Source: Hellea sp. (GTDB lineage Bacteria > Pseudomonadota > Alphaproteobacteria > Caulobacterales > Maricaulaceae). From it: 64,000 bases of DNA. Shown one piece after another: positions 57,707 to 64,000 of this stretch. The stretch is taken from the NCBI GenBank assembly GCA_029250925.1, contig JAQXEH010000046.1:20807-84806 (forward strand). The letters are read 5' to 3'. Every line of letters starts with the position of its first letter. Position 1 is the first letter of the stretch. Made by a program: the position numbers and the translations under genes. The notes beneath the pieces are model-generated. The model searched no databases. It was not told the DNA's origin and saw only the letters and a list, made by a program, of their open reading frames with translations.

Positions 57707-58591
57707 TTACGCAAAAAGGATGGAAGACAATGCCCTGCGGCCATTTATTGATACTTCGGATGCTGCACCTTCAGCCTCAAATATTGTAAGTAAGAAAAGC
57801 CTTGCTGCTTCGTTATTGTAGCTACGATTTTTAGAAATGGAATATAATAAGTGTTCCACAGCCTCGTCGTTCCTACCAACCCCAGCAAGTGCCTTTGCAG
57901 CTGCTAGACGCATATCTAAATTGTCAGGATTTGCTTCAATGTTTGATAGTAATTCAAGAGTAATATCGGGTTCTTCAGGTACGCTAATCAAAGCTAATTT
58001 TGATTGTACAGCCTTCATTTCTGGATGTTCCAATATACTTTCGTCTGCAGACGTTAATAACTCTGCTGCAGCAGTTTCATTACCACCTTCAATATACAGG
58101 CGTATTAGTCCCGCCATTGCCTCTGGACTATTTGGGTCCAAAGACAGAGCTTGCGCATAATCCTGCGCAGCACCACCTGAGTCCCCTGCTGCAAGACTAT
58201 CTTTGGCGCGTACCGCAAGTGCTTTTGCTTCCTCGACAGGGTCTGTTTCCCCAGTAAGCCTACCAACAAATTTTATAATTTCTGACTCAGGCTGCTCGCC
58301 TTGAAAGGCATCAACTGGCTTTCCGTTTTTAAAAGCATAAACAGCAGGTATTGATCTAACCCCAAGCTGTCCTGCAATACCTGGGTTCTCATCAATATTA
58401 ATTTTAACCATTTTCACTTTACCATTTGCAGTTTTTACAATTCTCTCCAGAACTGGCATAAGCTGCTTACATGGTCCGCACCAGGGTGCCCAAAAGTCTA
58501 CAATTACTGGGGTTTCTTGACTGACTGTAACAACATCTTTCATGAAGCTCATGTCTGAGCCATCGATGATTACTTCACTACTTTCATTCAT
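57707..58591 (-). CDS. thioredoxin with C-terminal TPR region (CnoX/YbbN type)
   Basis: 294-aa co-chaperone-like thioredoxin. The N-terminal thioredoxin domain has FWAPWCGPCKQLMPVLE with the redox Cys38 and Cys41; the C-terminal half is tetratricopeptide-like helices (AQDYAQALSLDPNSPEAMAGLIRLYIEGG). CnoX proteins hold oxidised unfolded proteins and pass them to GroEL. An intact CGPC suggests reductase activity as well. It shares an operon with the LON-domain and YbaK-type genes. Confidence 0.94.
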   Translation of the reverse strand: MNESSEVIIDGSDMSFMKDVVTVSQETPVIVDFWAPWCGPCKQLMPVLERIVKTANGKVKMVKINIDENPGIAGQLGVRSIPAVYAFKNGKPVDAFQGEQPESEIIKFVGRLTGETDPVEEAKALAVRAKDSLAAGDSGGAAQDYAQALSLDPNSPEAMAGLIRLYIEGGNETAAAELLTSADESILEHPEMKAVQSKLALISVPEEPDITLELLSNIEANPDNLDMRLAAAKALAGVGRNDEAVEHLLYSISKNRSYNNEAARLFLLTIFEAEGAASEVSINGRRALSSILFA

Positions 58592-58603
58592 AACTTTACC
58601 TTT

Positions 58604-59104
58604 TTATTCAAGTTTTGCAAAATCGACAATTAAGGGTTCGTGCTTAGTTGATTTCGCAAACTTTATCATATCTTTATTAGAAATGGCGGTTGTTGCATCA
58701 TTTAACAAGGGGTGAAAGTTTACGATATCATAATTCATTAAAGACTTGTCTATTACCAATGTTACCTCAAGGTTCTTGTCATTTATAATTGAAAACAATG
58801 TTACTGAACCTGGCGTCACCCCTAAAGCATCCTTTAAAACTTCAGGCTTACCAAAAGAAAGGCGCTTGCACCCAATGATTTGGTGAAGTTTATTGACATT
58901 AATCTTTGTATCACTGACTGCACATACTAAAAAAAGCTCTCCTTTTTTGTCTTTTAAAAAAAGGTTTTTGGTATTTGCCCCAGCCATATTTTTTTTAAGT
59001 AAAACACTGTCTTCAACTTTAAAAATTGGTTCATGCTCTATCGTACTGTGCTGTATATTGAGTTCATTTAAGTATCGAAATAAATTATTACGCGTAATGG
59101 ACAT
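58604..59104 (-). CDS. YbaK/ProX-type aminoacyl-tRNA deacylase
   Basis: 166-aa trans-editing domain protein, removing mischarged amino acids (Ala or Cys) from tRNA-Pro. Conserved elements are QHSTIEHEPIFKVEDS, AGANTKNLFLKDKKGELFLVCAVSDTKIN (catalytic Lys region), LGVTPGSVTLFSIIND and VNFHPLLNDATTAISN, which is closest to the ProXp-ala group. It lies 12 bp upstream of the thioredoxin gene. The 141 bp between it and tRNA-Gly show nothing I can name. Confidence 0.92.
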   Translation of the reverse strand: MSITRNNLFRYLNELNIQHSTIEHEPIFKVEDSVLLKKNMAGANTKNLFLKDKKGELFLVCAVSDTKINVNKLHQIIGCKRLSFGKPEVLKDALGVTPGSVTLFSIINDKNLEVTLVIDKSLMNYDIVNFHPLLNDATTAISNKDMIKFAKSTKHEPLIVDFAKLE

Positions 59105-59245
59105 TCACACCTCTTTAAATGCTTTTTGAACAATATTAAACTAATAAAAAAAATCTTAAAGCTTCTTGATTATATTTATTCTTTAGGCCATATAGCGCCG
59201 TCTATCACAGTCAGAATTATATTCTGTCTAGTATACGCAAAATGA

Positions 59246-59320
59246 GCGGGCGTAGCTCAGTGGTAGAGCATCACCTTGCCAAGGTGAGGGTCGTGGGTTC
59301 GAATCTCATCGCCCGCTCCA
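59246..59320 (+). tRNA. tRNA-Gly (anticodon GCC)
   Basis: 75 bp including encoded CCA. The acceptor stem GCGGGCG pairs with CGCCCGC, the anticodon stem is TCACC/GGTGA around the loop TTGCCAA with anticodon GCC, and the T arm has TTCGAAT. The 3' 37 bp are duplicated at 62285-62321, marking this gene as an integration target. Confidence 0.97.
59284..59320 (+). repeat. attL-type direct repeat (3' part of tRNA-Gly)
   Basis: 37-bp segment from the 3' strand of the anticodon stem through CCA. It is identical at all 37 positions to 62285-62321, 3001 bp downstream in the same orientation; the identity stops at the neighbouring bases (G versus C before, G versus T after). Confidence 0.95.
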
Positions 59321-59392
59321 GTTTTTCCCGAAAAGGCTTCTATCCTAAAGACTTTCTATTTTTAATCAAAGCTATAACCTAATTATATTCTT

Positions 59393-59413
59393 GATAACAA
59401 AAATTTTGTTATC
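59393..59413. promoter_or_regulatory. perfect 21-bp palindrome upstream of the island operon
   Basis: Arms GATAACAAAA and TTTTGTTATC flank a single central A, with all ten pairs matching; it ends 23 bp before the first island ATG (59437). Likely an operator for a dimeric repressor. No regulator gene is on the island, so it would have to be controlled by a chromosomal or incoming protein. The surrounding gap 59321-59436 holds no other clear feature. Confidence 0.6.
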
Positions 59414-59436
59414 TATACGAAATTAAGGGATAAAAT

Positions 59437-59886
59437 ATGAATATACTTAATAAGTTAAAAGTTAAATCAGTAAAAGAGGGATTTCACTATGACGATAAGT
59501 ATTATTTAATATTGTTACTTTTAAGTACAGTTTATGCTGATGGGCTTGAAGAGCCTAGCGAAATGCTGGTTCTGCGGCAAATAATGAGTAAAAGCCCTCT
59601 TTTTGCCGATAGCAATGATTTTAAAGATAAGTTAATCTTAAAAACTGCCAGAAATTATCTGATGGCTAATGATAATTCTGTAGCCGTGGCATGTGGTAAA
59701 CTTTCTGAAAAACTTAAAAAAACTGCATTTGTCATGGCGGTTGAGATTATTTTTGCGGATGGGTTGGTGCACGAAAAAGAATTAGAGTTTGTCGATATAT
59801 TAAAGAAAAGTCTTGATATTTCAGACTCCTTCTCCCTGCAAGCATTTAGAATATTTGAGGCATTATATAGTACAGGTGAAATATAA
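59437..59886 (+). CDS. TerB-like protein (island gene 1)
   Basis: 149-aa soluble, helical protein. Two copies of the A-D-G-x(3-6)-E pattern typical of TerB/DjlA-type domains are visible: YADGLEEPSE (Asp35) and FADGLVHEKE (Asp108), the acidic residues that bind metal in TerB. TerB-like domains occur in tellurite-resistance and phage-defence gene sets and as companions of membrane-associated VWA proteins. The stop overlaps the next gene's ATG (TAATG at 59884-59888), so the genes are coupled. First gene behind the palindrome. Confidence 0.7.
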   Translation: MNILNKLKVKSVKEGFHYDDKYYLILLLLSTVYADGLEEPSEMLVLRQIMSKSPLFADSNDFKDKLILKTARNYLMANDNSVAVACGKLSEKLKKTAFVMAVEIIFADGLVHEKELEFVDILKKSLDISDSFSLQAFRIFEALYSTGEI

Positions 59887-61376
59887 TGCGTAAAAATGTT
59901 ACTCAAAAAGACGTATGGTTCCCGAACGCAAACTACAAACTTGAAAAAATGCCTCAAGATATGGATGAAAAAATAGTTCGAGATGCTGCAAGGGAAGATG
60001 CAGAACAAAGCAAACCAAGAGTTAACAGCAAAACGCCTAAAGGGACGGAAGCAGAAATTTGGGCCCGCACTAGGAGAGGGTGTGATCAATTAAAAACTAG
60101 ATTTTCTGACCATGTCAATGATTGCCTTGATTTAATACGGGACAAGAACCACCCTAACTTGAAAGAATTTAATGAAGATGCTTTAAAGGCTAAGAATTTT
60201 GAATATGTAGTGCCATCATTATATCAAGAAGTTTCTGTAGATATTATGAGAAATGATACTGAAAATGTAAAATTAAAGTATGAAACCTTTCTTAGGGCAA
60301 AACAAAAATTAATTAACTTTAAAATAGACCATAAATTAGAAAGGGATGCTATTTACCCCGCTTCTGTATGGGGCGTAATCGGATCTATTACTGTTTTAGC
60401 ATTAGCCGAAACAGCATTAAATGGCTATATGTTTAAAGACATATCAGATGGTTTGGTTGGAGGCTTTTTTCTCGCTATTATGCTTAGTCTTGTAAATATT
60501 GCATCTGGAATTGTCTTGGGCTTTTTTGGACTGCGACAGCTGTTTTCTAATCTTGCTGTTAAAGGTGGGGCTGTCCGTAAACTTGCGGGCATATTTTTTG
60601 TATCCATATTTTCAATTATTGGCGTGTTCTTAAATTTTTTCGTAGCTCATGTTCGGGAGCTGTCTGTAAATTTTGAAGGTGGTGCATTAACAAACACTTT
60701 AGATCATTTAAAAGATGGCCCTTTTAACCTTACAGAGCCCGAAGCATTTATATTATTAGTTTTTGGTTTATTAATATTTATATATTCTACTTATAAAGGG
60801 TATCAAAGTATTTCAGACAAATATCCTGGATTTAAAGAGGTTAATGAAGCCCGTGTAGAGGCTGAAGAGGATTATATACAAAGTAGAGAAGAAATACGCG
60901 AAGCTCTCAGCGATACTCTGACCGACTATGTGGATTATAAAAATGAGGAAATTGAATTTGAAAAAAATCAATTAAAAAATGCAAAAAACTCCCTACGCAA
61001 ATTAAAGACAATAAGAGACACGCATGTTAATGATATAACATTATGCATAAATAGCGGTAATGCTTTGCTTGACCTTTACACGACCACAAATGTGCAAAGG
61101 CGAAATAATGTAATTATTCCTCGATTTAAAGAAAGAGTCCCAGATTGGAGTGATGCACCCGAAGGACTTGAATCTACTGGTGATGTAGAAGAACTAGTTA
61201 AAGAAATTGGGCTGAATCAAAGGGAAAATGCTAAGGTTTATAGAAAACAAATCAATGCATCAATTTCCTATGGTAAACAAGCAAAGATTAACATGGAAAA
61301 CTTTCTTGATAAATTAAAAGACAAAGTTGCTGATGAAATTCAATTTGGCAGGGAAGTTTATCGGAATGATGAATAA
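59886..61376 (+). CDS. four-helix membrane protein with long cytosolic and coiled-coil regions (island gene 2)
   Basis: 496 aa, no family recognised. Residues 1-150 are charged and probably cytosolic. Four hydrophobic segments follow: about 158-180 (VWGVIGSITVLALAETAL), 190-213 (GGFFLAIMLSLVNIASGIV), 231-252 (LAGIFFVSIFSIIGVFLNFF) and 286-306 (EAFILLVFGLLIFIYSTY). Residues about 325-380 are strongly coiled-coil (VEAEEDYIQSREEIREAL, EEIEFEKNQLKNAKNSLRKL), and the rest is charged. Both ends should lie in the cytosol. The architecture suggests a membrane scaffold or channel-like component working with the two neighbouring proteins. Confidence 0.75.
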   Translation: MRKNVTQKDVWFPNANYKLEKMPQDMDEKIVRDAAREDAEQSKPRVNSKTPKGTEAEIWARTRRGCDQLKTRFSDHVNDCLDLIRDKNHPNLKEFNEDALKAKNFEYVVPSLYQEVSVDIMRNDTENVKLKYETFLRAKQKLINFKIDHKLERDAIYPASVWGVIGSITVLALAETALNGYMFKDISDGLVGGFFLAIMLSLVNIASGIVLGFFGLRQLFSNLAVKGGAVRKLAGIFFVSIFSIIGVFLNFFVAHVRELSVNFEGGALTNTLDHLKDGPFNLTEPEAFILLVFGLLIFIYSTYKGYQSISDKYPGFKEVNEARVEAEEDYIQSREEIREALSDTLTDYVDYKNEEIEFEKNQLKNAKNSLRKLKTIRDTHVNDITLCINSGNALLDLYTTTNVQRRNNVIIPRFKERVPDWSDAPEGLESTGDVEELVKEIGLNQRENAKVYRKQINASISYGKQAKINMENFLDKLKDKVADEIQFGREVYRNDE

Positions 61377-61399
61377 ACTCTTGTTAAGATCGTTCTGCC

Positions 61400-62269
61400 G
61401 TGAGTAGAGCTAGACGAAAAGGCGGCCATAGGACTCGGCAGAGAGATGGACTGAGACTTTCCGAACGAAGAAGGTCCAGACGATTAGGACGACAAGATCA
61501 CCGCGCAAAAGAGACTAAAAAAGGAATACTAATGATCGGCAGTAGCGTCTTTTTAGTGGCTGCAGTTGGTGTATTCGCATTTACAAGACCAACAATAGAA
61601 TTAGATAAAAATAATTGTGTGATTGGACAACCTATCCCTGGTCATACGATTTTCTTAATCGACGGCACAGACAAAATAGATGGTGATTATCTATATAGAC
61701 TTAAAAACTCCATTTCATTTAAAAAAGATAATTTGCCTATTTCAGAAAAATTAACAATAGTACGTCTTTCAGGAAATACAGAAGGCAAGCCTGAATTTAA
61801 AGAATTGTTTTCAAAGTGTAACCCCGGACAAGGCTCTCAGTTTGCTGGAGTAACTGAGTCTAAAATGAAAAAACAATTTCAATGGAAAAAAGGTTTTGGT
61901 GATGAGTTGAATGCTGCATTGGATGATTTATCAAACTTGAAAGTTGGGGCATCCTCTCCAATTATTGAAAGTATTAACAGGCTAACATATAAAAGGGATT
62001 TTGGCGTTAACACATTAAACCGCAGATTAATTTTGGTTTCAGATTTGATGCAGCACACAGATGAGTTCACTCATTATAAAAATAACTACTCTTTTTCTGA
62101 TGTAAGAAATATGGGTAAGCCCTATACAGGTATTCCGTTAGATGGAGTTGAGGTTGATATAATTTATATTAGACGCCCTAAGATTAAAAACTTTCAAAAC
62201 GTAAGCCATGAAAAATTTTGGCAAACATATTTTGTTCAAAATGGTGCAGATTTAGCAGAACTTCGCTAA
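61400..62269 (+). CDS. single-pass protein with VWA-like domain (island gene 3)
   Basis: 289 aa from a GTG at 61400. Residues 1-42 are extremely Arg/Lys rich, 43-63 form one membrane helix (GILMIGSSVFLVAAVGVFAF) and the rest should be extracytoplasmic. The domain begins with HTIFLIDGTDKI (Asp88-x-Thr90, MIDAS-like) and later has RLILVSDLMQHTD and VEVDIIYI, the strand order of a von Willebrand A fold. Two Cys (73 and one near 140) could pair. An alternative start is the ATG at 61532 with AAGGA 6 bp upstream, which would remove the basic tail. Function unknown. Confidence 0.72.
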   Translation: MSRARRKGGHRTRQRDGLRLSERRRSRRLGRQDHRAKETKKGILMIGSSVFLVAAVGVFAFTRPTIELDKNNCVIGQPIPGHTIFLIDGTDKIDGDYLYRLKNSISFKKDNLPISEKLTIVRLSGNTEGKPEFKELFSKCNPGQGSQFAGVTESKMKKQFQWKKGFGDELNAALDDLSNLKVGASSPIIESINRLTYKRDFGVNTLNRRLILVSDLMQHTDEFTHYKNNYSFSDVRNMGKPYTGIPLDGVEVDIIYIRRPKIKNFQNVSHEKFWQTYFVQNGADLAELR

Positions 62270-62284
62270 TTATTCACAAAATAC

Positions 62285-62321
62285 GTGAGGGTCGTGGGTT
62301 CGAATCTCATCGCCCGCTCCA
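62285..62321 (+). repeat. attR-type direct repeat (tRNA-Gly 3' fragment)
   Basis: Perfect 37-bp copy of 59284-59320 in the same orientation, ending in CCA. It lacks the 5' half of a tRNA, so it is not a functional gene. It marks the right end of the island, 15 bp after the stop of island gene 3; the remaining 43 bp before the aquaporin stop show nothing else. Confidence 0.95.
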
Positions 62322-62364
62322 TTTTCTCAAAACCATAAATTTAAACACCTGTCACATTATCAGA

Positions 62365-63033
62365 TTATTTTTGGGTTTTAATGAAAATACGGTTAGATAA
62401 AATTACTGCTGATACTGCCCCAAAGAACTGTGCCAAGATAAACCCAATAAGGTTACCAGGATTTATTCCAGTAAAAGTATTTGTTAAGGCCCGACCAATC
62501 GTTATTGCGGGGTTTGCAAAGCTAGTAGAGGACGTCCACCAATATCCAGCCAAAACGGTTAAGGCAACTGCAGCGGGTACAGATTTTGGAGCATATCTAA
62601 CAGATCCGAATATAGCGAAAACTAAAGCAAAAGTCGCTATCCATTCCGATAATAATAAATGATAACCAGCTCTTTCTGTTGAGGCTATCTGAAGGAAAGC
62701 TTGACCAAACATGGCATGTGCAAGCAACGTGCCTAATATACAACCAAATATCTGTAAGAAAATATAAAAAATTGCACTTTGTACTTTTATTTTTTTATCT
62801 ATGTAAAAAGCAACTGTAACAGCTGGATTAAAGTGAGCCCCTGAGATTGGCCCTAAAATTGCAACAAGTACCCAGAGTATAGCAGCAGTTGCAATTGAAT
62901 TGCCAATCAAGGCAACCGCTATGTTACCCCCACTAAGATTGAACGCCATTATTCCTGAACCAACAACAACTCCGCACAGTAAAGTACTGCCGATAAATTC
63001 TGCTAATAATGCGTTTGTTTTAACTTTAGGCAT
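62365..63033 (-). CDS. aquaporin / MIP-family channel
   Basis: 222-aa channel with six transmembrane helices and the two NPA half-helices: GAHFNPAVTVAF and SFANPAITIGRAL. It conducts water or small neutral solutes across the inner membrane. The Arg after the second NPA region (GRAL) fits the selectivity filter. It is the first gene outside the island's right end and diverges from the phosphate-type porin; a shared role is not evident. Confidence 0.95.
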   Translation of the reverse strand: MPKVKTNALLAEFIGSTLLCGVVVGSGIMAFNLSGGNIAVALIGNSIATAAILWVLVAILGPISGAHFNPAVTVAFYIDKKIKVQSAIFYIFLQIFGCILGTLLAHAMFGQAFLQIASTERAGYHLLLSEWIATFALVFAIFGSVRYAPKSVPAAVALTVLAGYWWTSSTSFANPAITIGRALTNTFTGINPGNLIGFILAQFFGAVSAVILSNRIFIKTQK

Positions 63034-63066
63034 TTACGTTTTCCTAATAAAAAACAGCCTATAAAA

Positions 63067-63106
63067 TTGTAATATTACAAAATTATTACAAAAGCGTCAT
63101 AAAATA
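63067..63106. promoter_or_regulatory. palindrome and 11-bp repeats in the aquaporin/porin divergent region
   Basis: TTGTAATATTACAA (63067-63080) is a perfect 14-bp palindrome. Overlapping it, ATTACAAAATT, ATTACAAAAGC and GTCATAAAATA follow one another from 63074 with 11-bp periodicity, the spacing of PhoB direct repeats, upstream of a phosphate-selective-type porin. Weak, AT-rich evidence; the rest of the 178-bp gap shows nothing else. Confidence 0.35.
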
Positions 63107-63211
63107 TATAAATTTTTGTTATATTTATGCCTCAAATGAACAAGTAAGATAAGCTTCAAAAGAAACTTATTTTTAAAATTAAAAGAAACATATCTAAGAG
63201 GTTAGACTAAT

Positions 63212-64000
63212 ATGGTATATAAATCACTTAAGGGTGTAGCGGTTTCCCTAGCTACAATAACTATGATGATTTCTGAAACTTCATGGGCCACTGATAAAAC
63301 ATTAAAGGTCGGAGGCAGGGTTCAGGTTGATTACACAACTGCAGATGTTGATACTCCGGATACAAATATTAGCGATACAGAAATTCGTAGAGCAAGACTA
63401 AATGTTTCTGGTAAATACGGCTCAAATATTAAATATAAATTTGAGATCAATAAGTCTTCTGGAAAGTCAGTTAATGTAGAGGACGCTTATATACAATTCA
63501 TACCGAGCAACAGTAAAGTTAAGATAAAATTGGGACAATTTAAGACCCATAACTCTTTAGATGAGCAAACTTCATCACGCTTTATATCAACTTTGGAGCG
63601 TTCTGCCTTCACCGATGCTTTTTCTTTTGACCGTCGTGTTGGAGCTTCTGTTGGAACGTCTGGCGATAATTTTACATTTGATGCAGGAGTTTTCACAACC
63701 AACTTAGAAAGTGATGGCGGTGCAGAGAAGGGCCATGCAATCTCAGCAAGAGGAACCTTTAATCCCATTAAAACAGATCAAACCTTAGTACACTTAGGTA
63801 CATCCTGGCGTTATAGAAAAAAAGGTAAGACAGAAAGTGATATAAGGTACCGTCAACGCCCCTTCACCCATGTAGCGCCAAGCCGTATTGTTGATACGGG
63901 CCGCTTTGCGGGAAAAGATAACTTTATAGGAGTTGAGGCTGCTATTATTCACAATAACCTCTGGGCAAGCGGTGAATATGCAGCCTTGAATGCTAAAGCA
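63212..64000 (+). CDS. OprO/OprP-type (phosphate-selective) porin, partial
   Basis: Outer-membrane beta-barrel protein, 263 codons visible, running off the right edge. A signal peptide covers residues about 1-28 (VSLATITMMISETSWA), and the barrel starts with LKVGGRVQVDYTTAD, the EIRRARLNVSGKYGSNIKYKFEI strand pair and FIPSNSKVKIKLGQFKTHNSLDEQTSSRF, characteristic of the phosphate-selective porin O/P family. Many members are not phosphate specific, so the solute is uncertain. Confidence 0.9.
   Translation, partial: MVYKSLKGVAVSLATITMMISETSWATDKTLKVGGRVQVDYTTADVDTPDTNISDTEIRRARLNVSGKYGSNIKYKFEINKSSGKSVNVEDAYIQFIPSNSKVKIKLGQFKTHNSLDEQTSSRFISTLERSAFTDAFSFDRRVGASVGTSGDNFTFDAGVFTTNLESDGGAEKGHAISARGTFNPIKTDQTLVHLGTSWRYRKKGKTESDIRYRQRPFTHVAPSRIVDTGRFAGKDNFIGVEAAIIHNNLWASGEYAALNAKA

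Larger units (their letters stand above)
59284..62284 (+). mobile_element. 3.0-kb tRNA-Gly genomic island without integrase
   Basis: DNA between the two 37-bp tRNA-Gly repeats, counting one repeat copy: 3001 bp. It carries three genes in one direction and no recombinase, transposase or phage gene. The structure is what site-specific integration into a tRNA 3' end leaves behind: an intact tRNA at one end and a 3' fragment at the other. It could be an element mobilised in trans (satellite-like) or a remnant that lost its integrase. Confidence 0.85.

Noticed and set aside
62285..62321. A second tRNA-Gly gene
   Set aside because: Only the 3' half is present: no 5' acceptor strand, D arm or anticodon loop. 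It is an attachment-site fragment.
62218..62400. 60-codon open frame across the right end of the island
   Set aside because: It reads through the tRNA-Gly 3' fragment, giving the RGFESHRPL peptide seen in many false ORFs over tRNA genes, and overlaps island gene 3 in another frame.

Overview
The window is a piece of an AT-rich, densely packed alphaproteobacterial chromosome. The lineage call rests on gene order, above all rho-hemJ-hemE / origin / ppsR-maf-aroE-coaE-dnaQ and mnmE-mnmG-rsmG-parA-parB, and on family-typical members such as DUF3576-leuS-lptE-holA, LolA-xth, DUF4167 next to prmC, and parS-type sites (TTTCACGTGAAAC). Low G+C, tiny intergenic gaps and five convergent gene pairs that share their stop codons suggest a streamlined, probably free-living marine organism. 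The exact clade cannot be fixed from the sequence alone.

Layout. 1-6.3 kb: a fatty-acid/acyl-CoA beta-oxidation operon (two acyl-CoA dehydrogenases, thiolase, FadJ-like multifunctional enzyme cut by the window edge) led by a MerR regulator with an ACGT-rich palindromic operator. 6.4-33.5 kb: housekeeping and accessory metabolism (pyrF, argG, glutamate dehydrogenase, gyrB, prmC, a glycosyltransferase, infC, dapB, nth, an adenosine-kinase-like sugar kinase, lolA, xth, an orphan response regulator, an L,D-transpeptidase, yggS, a thiE-like gene, a porin). 33.6-43.6 kb: DUF3576-leuS-lptE-holA, mscS, hslU, smr, mltA, a Tim44-like gene and secB. 43.6-56.2 kb: the replication-origin and partition district, with rho, hemJ and hemE on one side of a 411-bp AT-rich intergenic region (predicted oriC) and ppsR through parB on the other. 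56.2-59.1 kb: hslV, a Trm112-like protein, a LON-domain protein, a CnoX-type thioredoxin and a YbaK-type deacylase.

59.2-62.3 kb is the most unusual part. A tRNA-Gly(GCC) gene is followed 3.0 kb later by a perfect 37-bp copy of its own 3' end. Between the repeats lie only three co-directional genes: a TerB-like protein, a four-helix membrane protein with long cytosolic/coiled-coil parts, and a single-pass protein with a VWA-like extracytoplasmic domain. They sit behind a perfect 21-bp palindrome. There is no integrase. This looks like a minimal tRNA-targeted genomic island carrying an uncharacterised three-gene membrane system. The window ends with an aquaporin-family channel and the start of an OprO/P-type porin.

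Other points of note are a non-canonical ATC start for infC, a response regulator whose receiver domain can only be complete if translation starts at ATT, two parS sites (one inside rsmG, one over the mnmG start), hslU and hslV split to opposite sides of the origin, and a sigma-32-like promoter placed so close to hslU that the mRNA may be leaderless.
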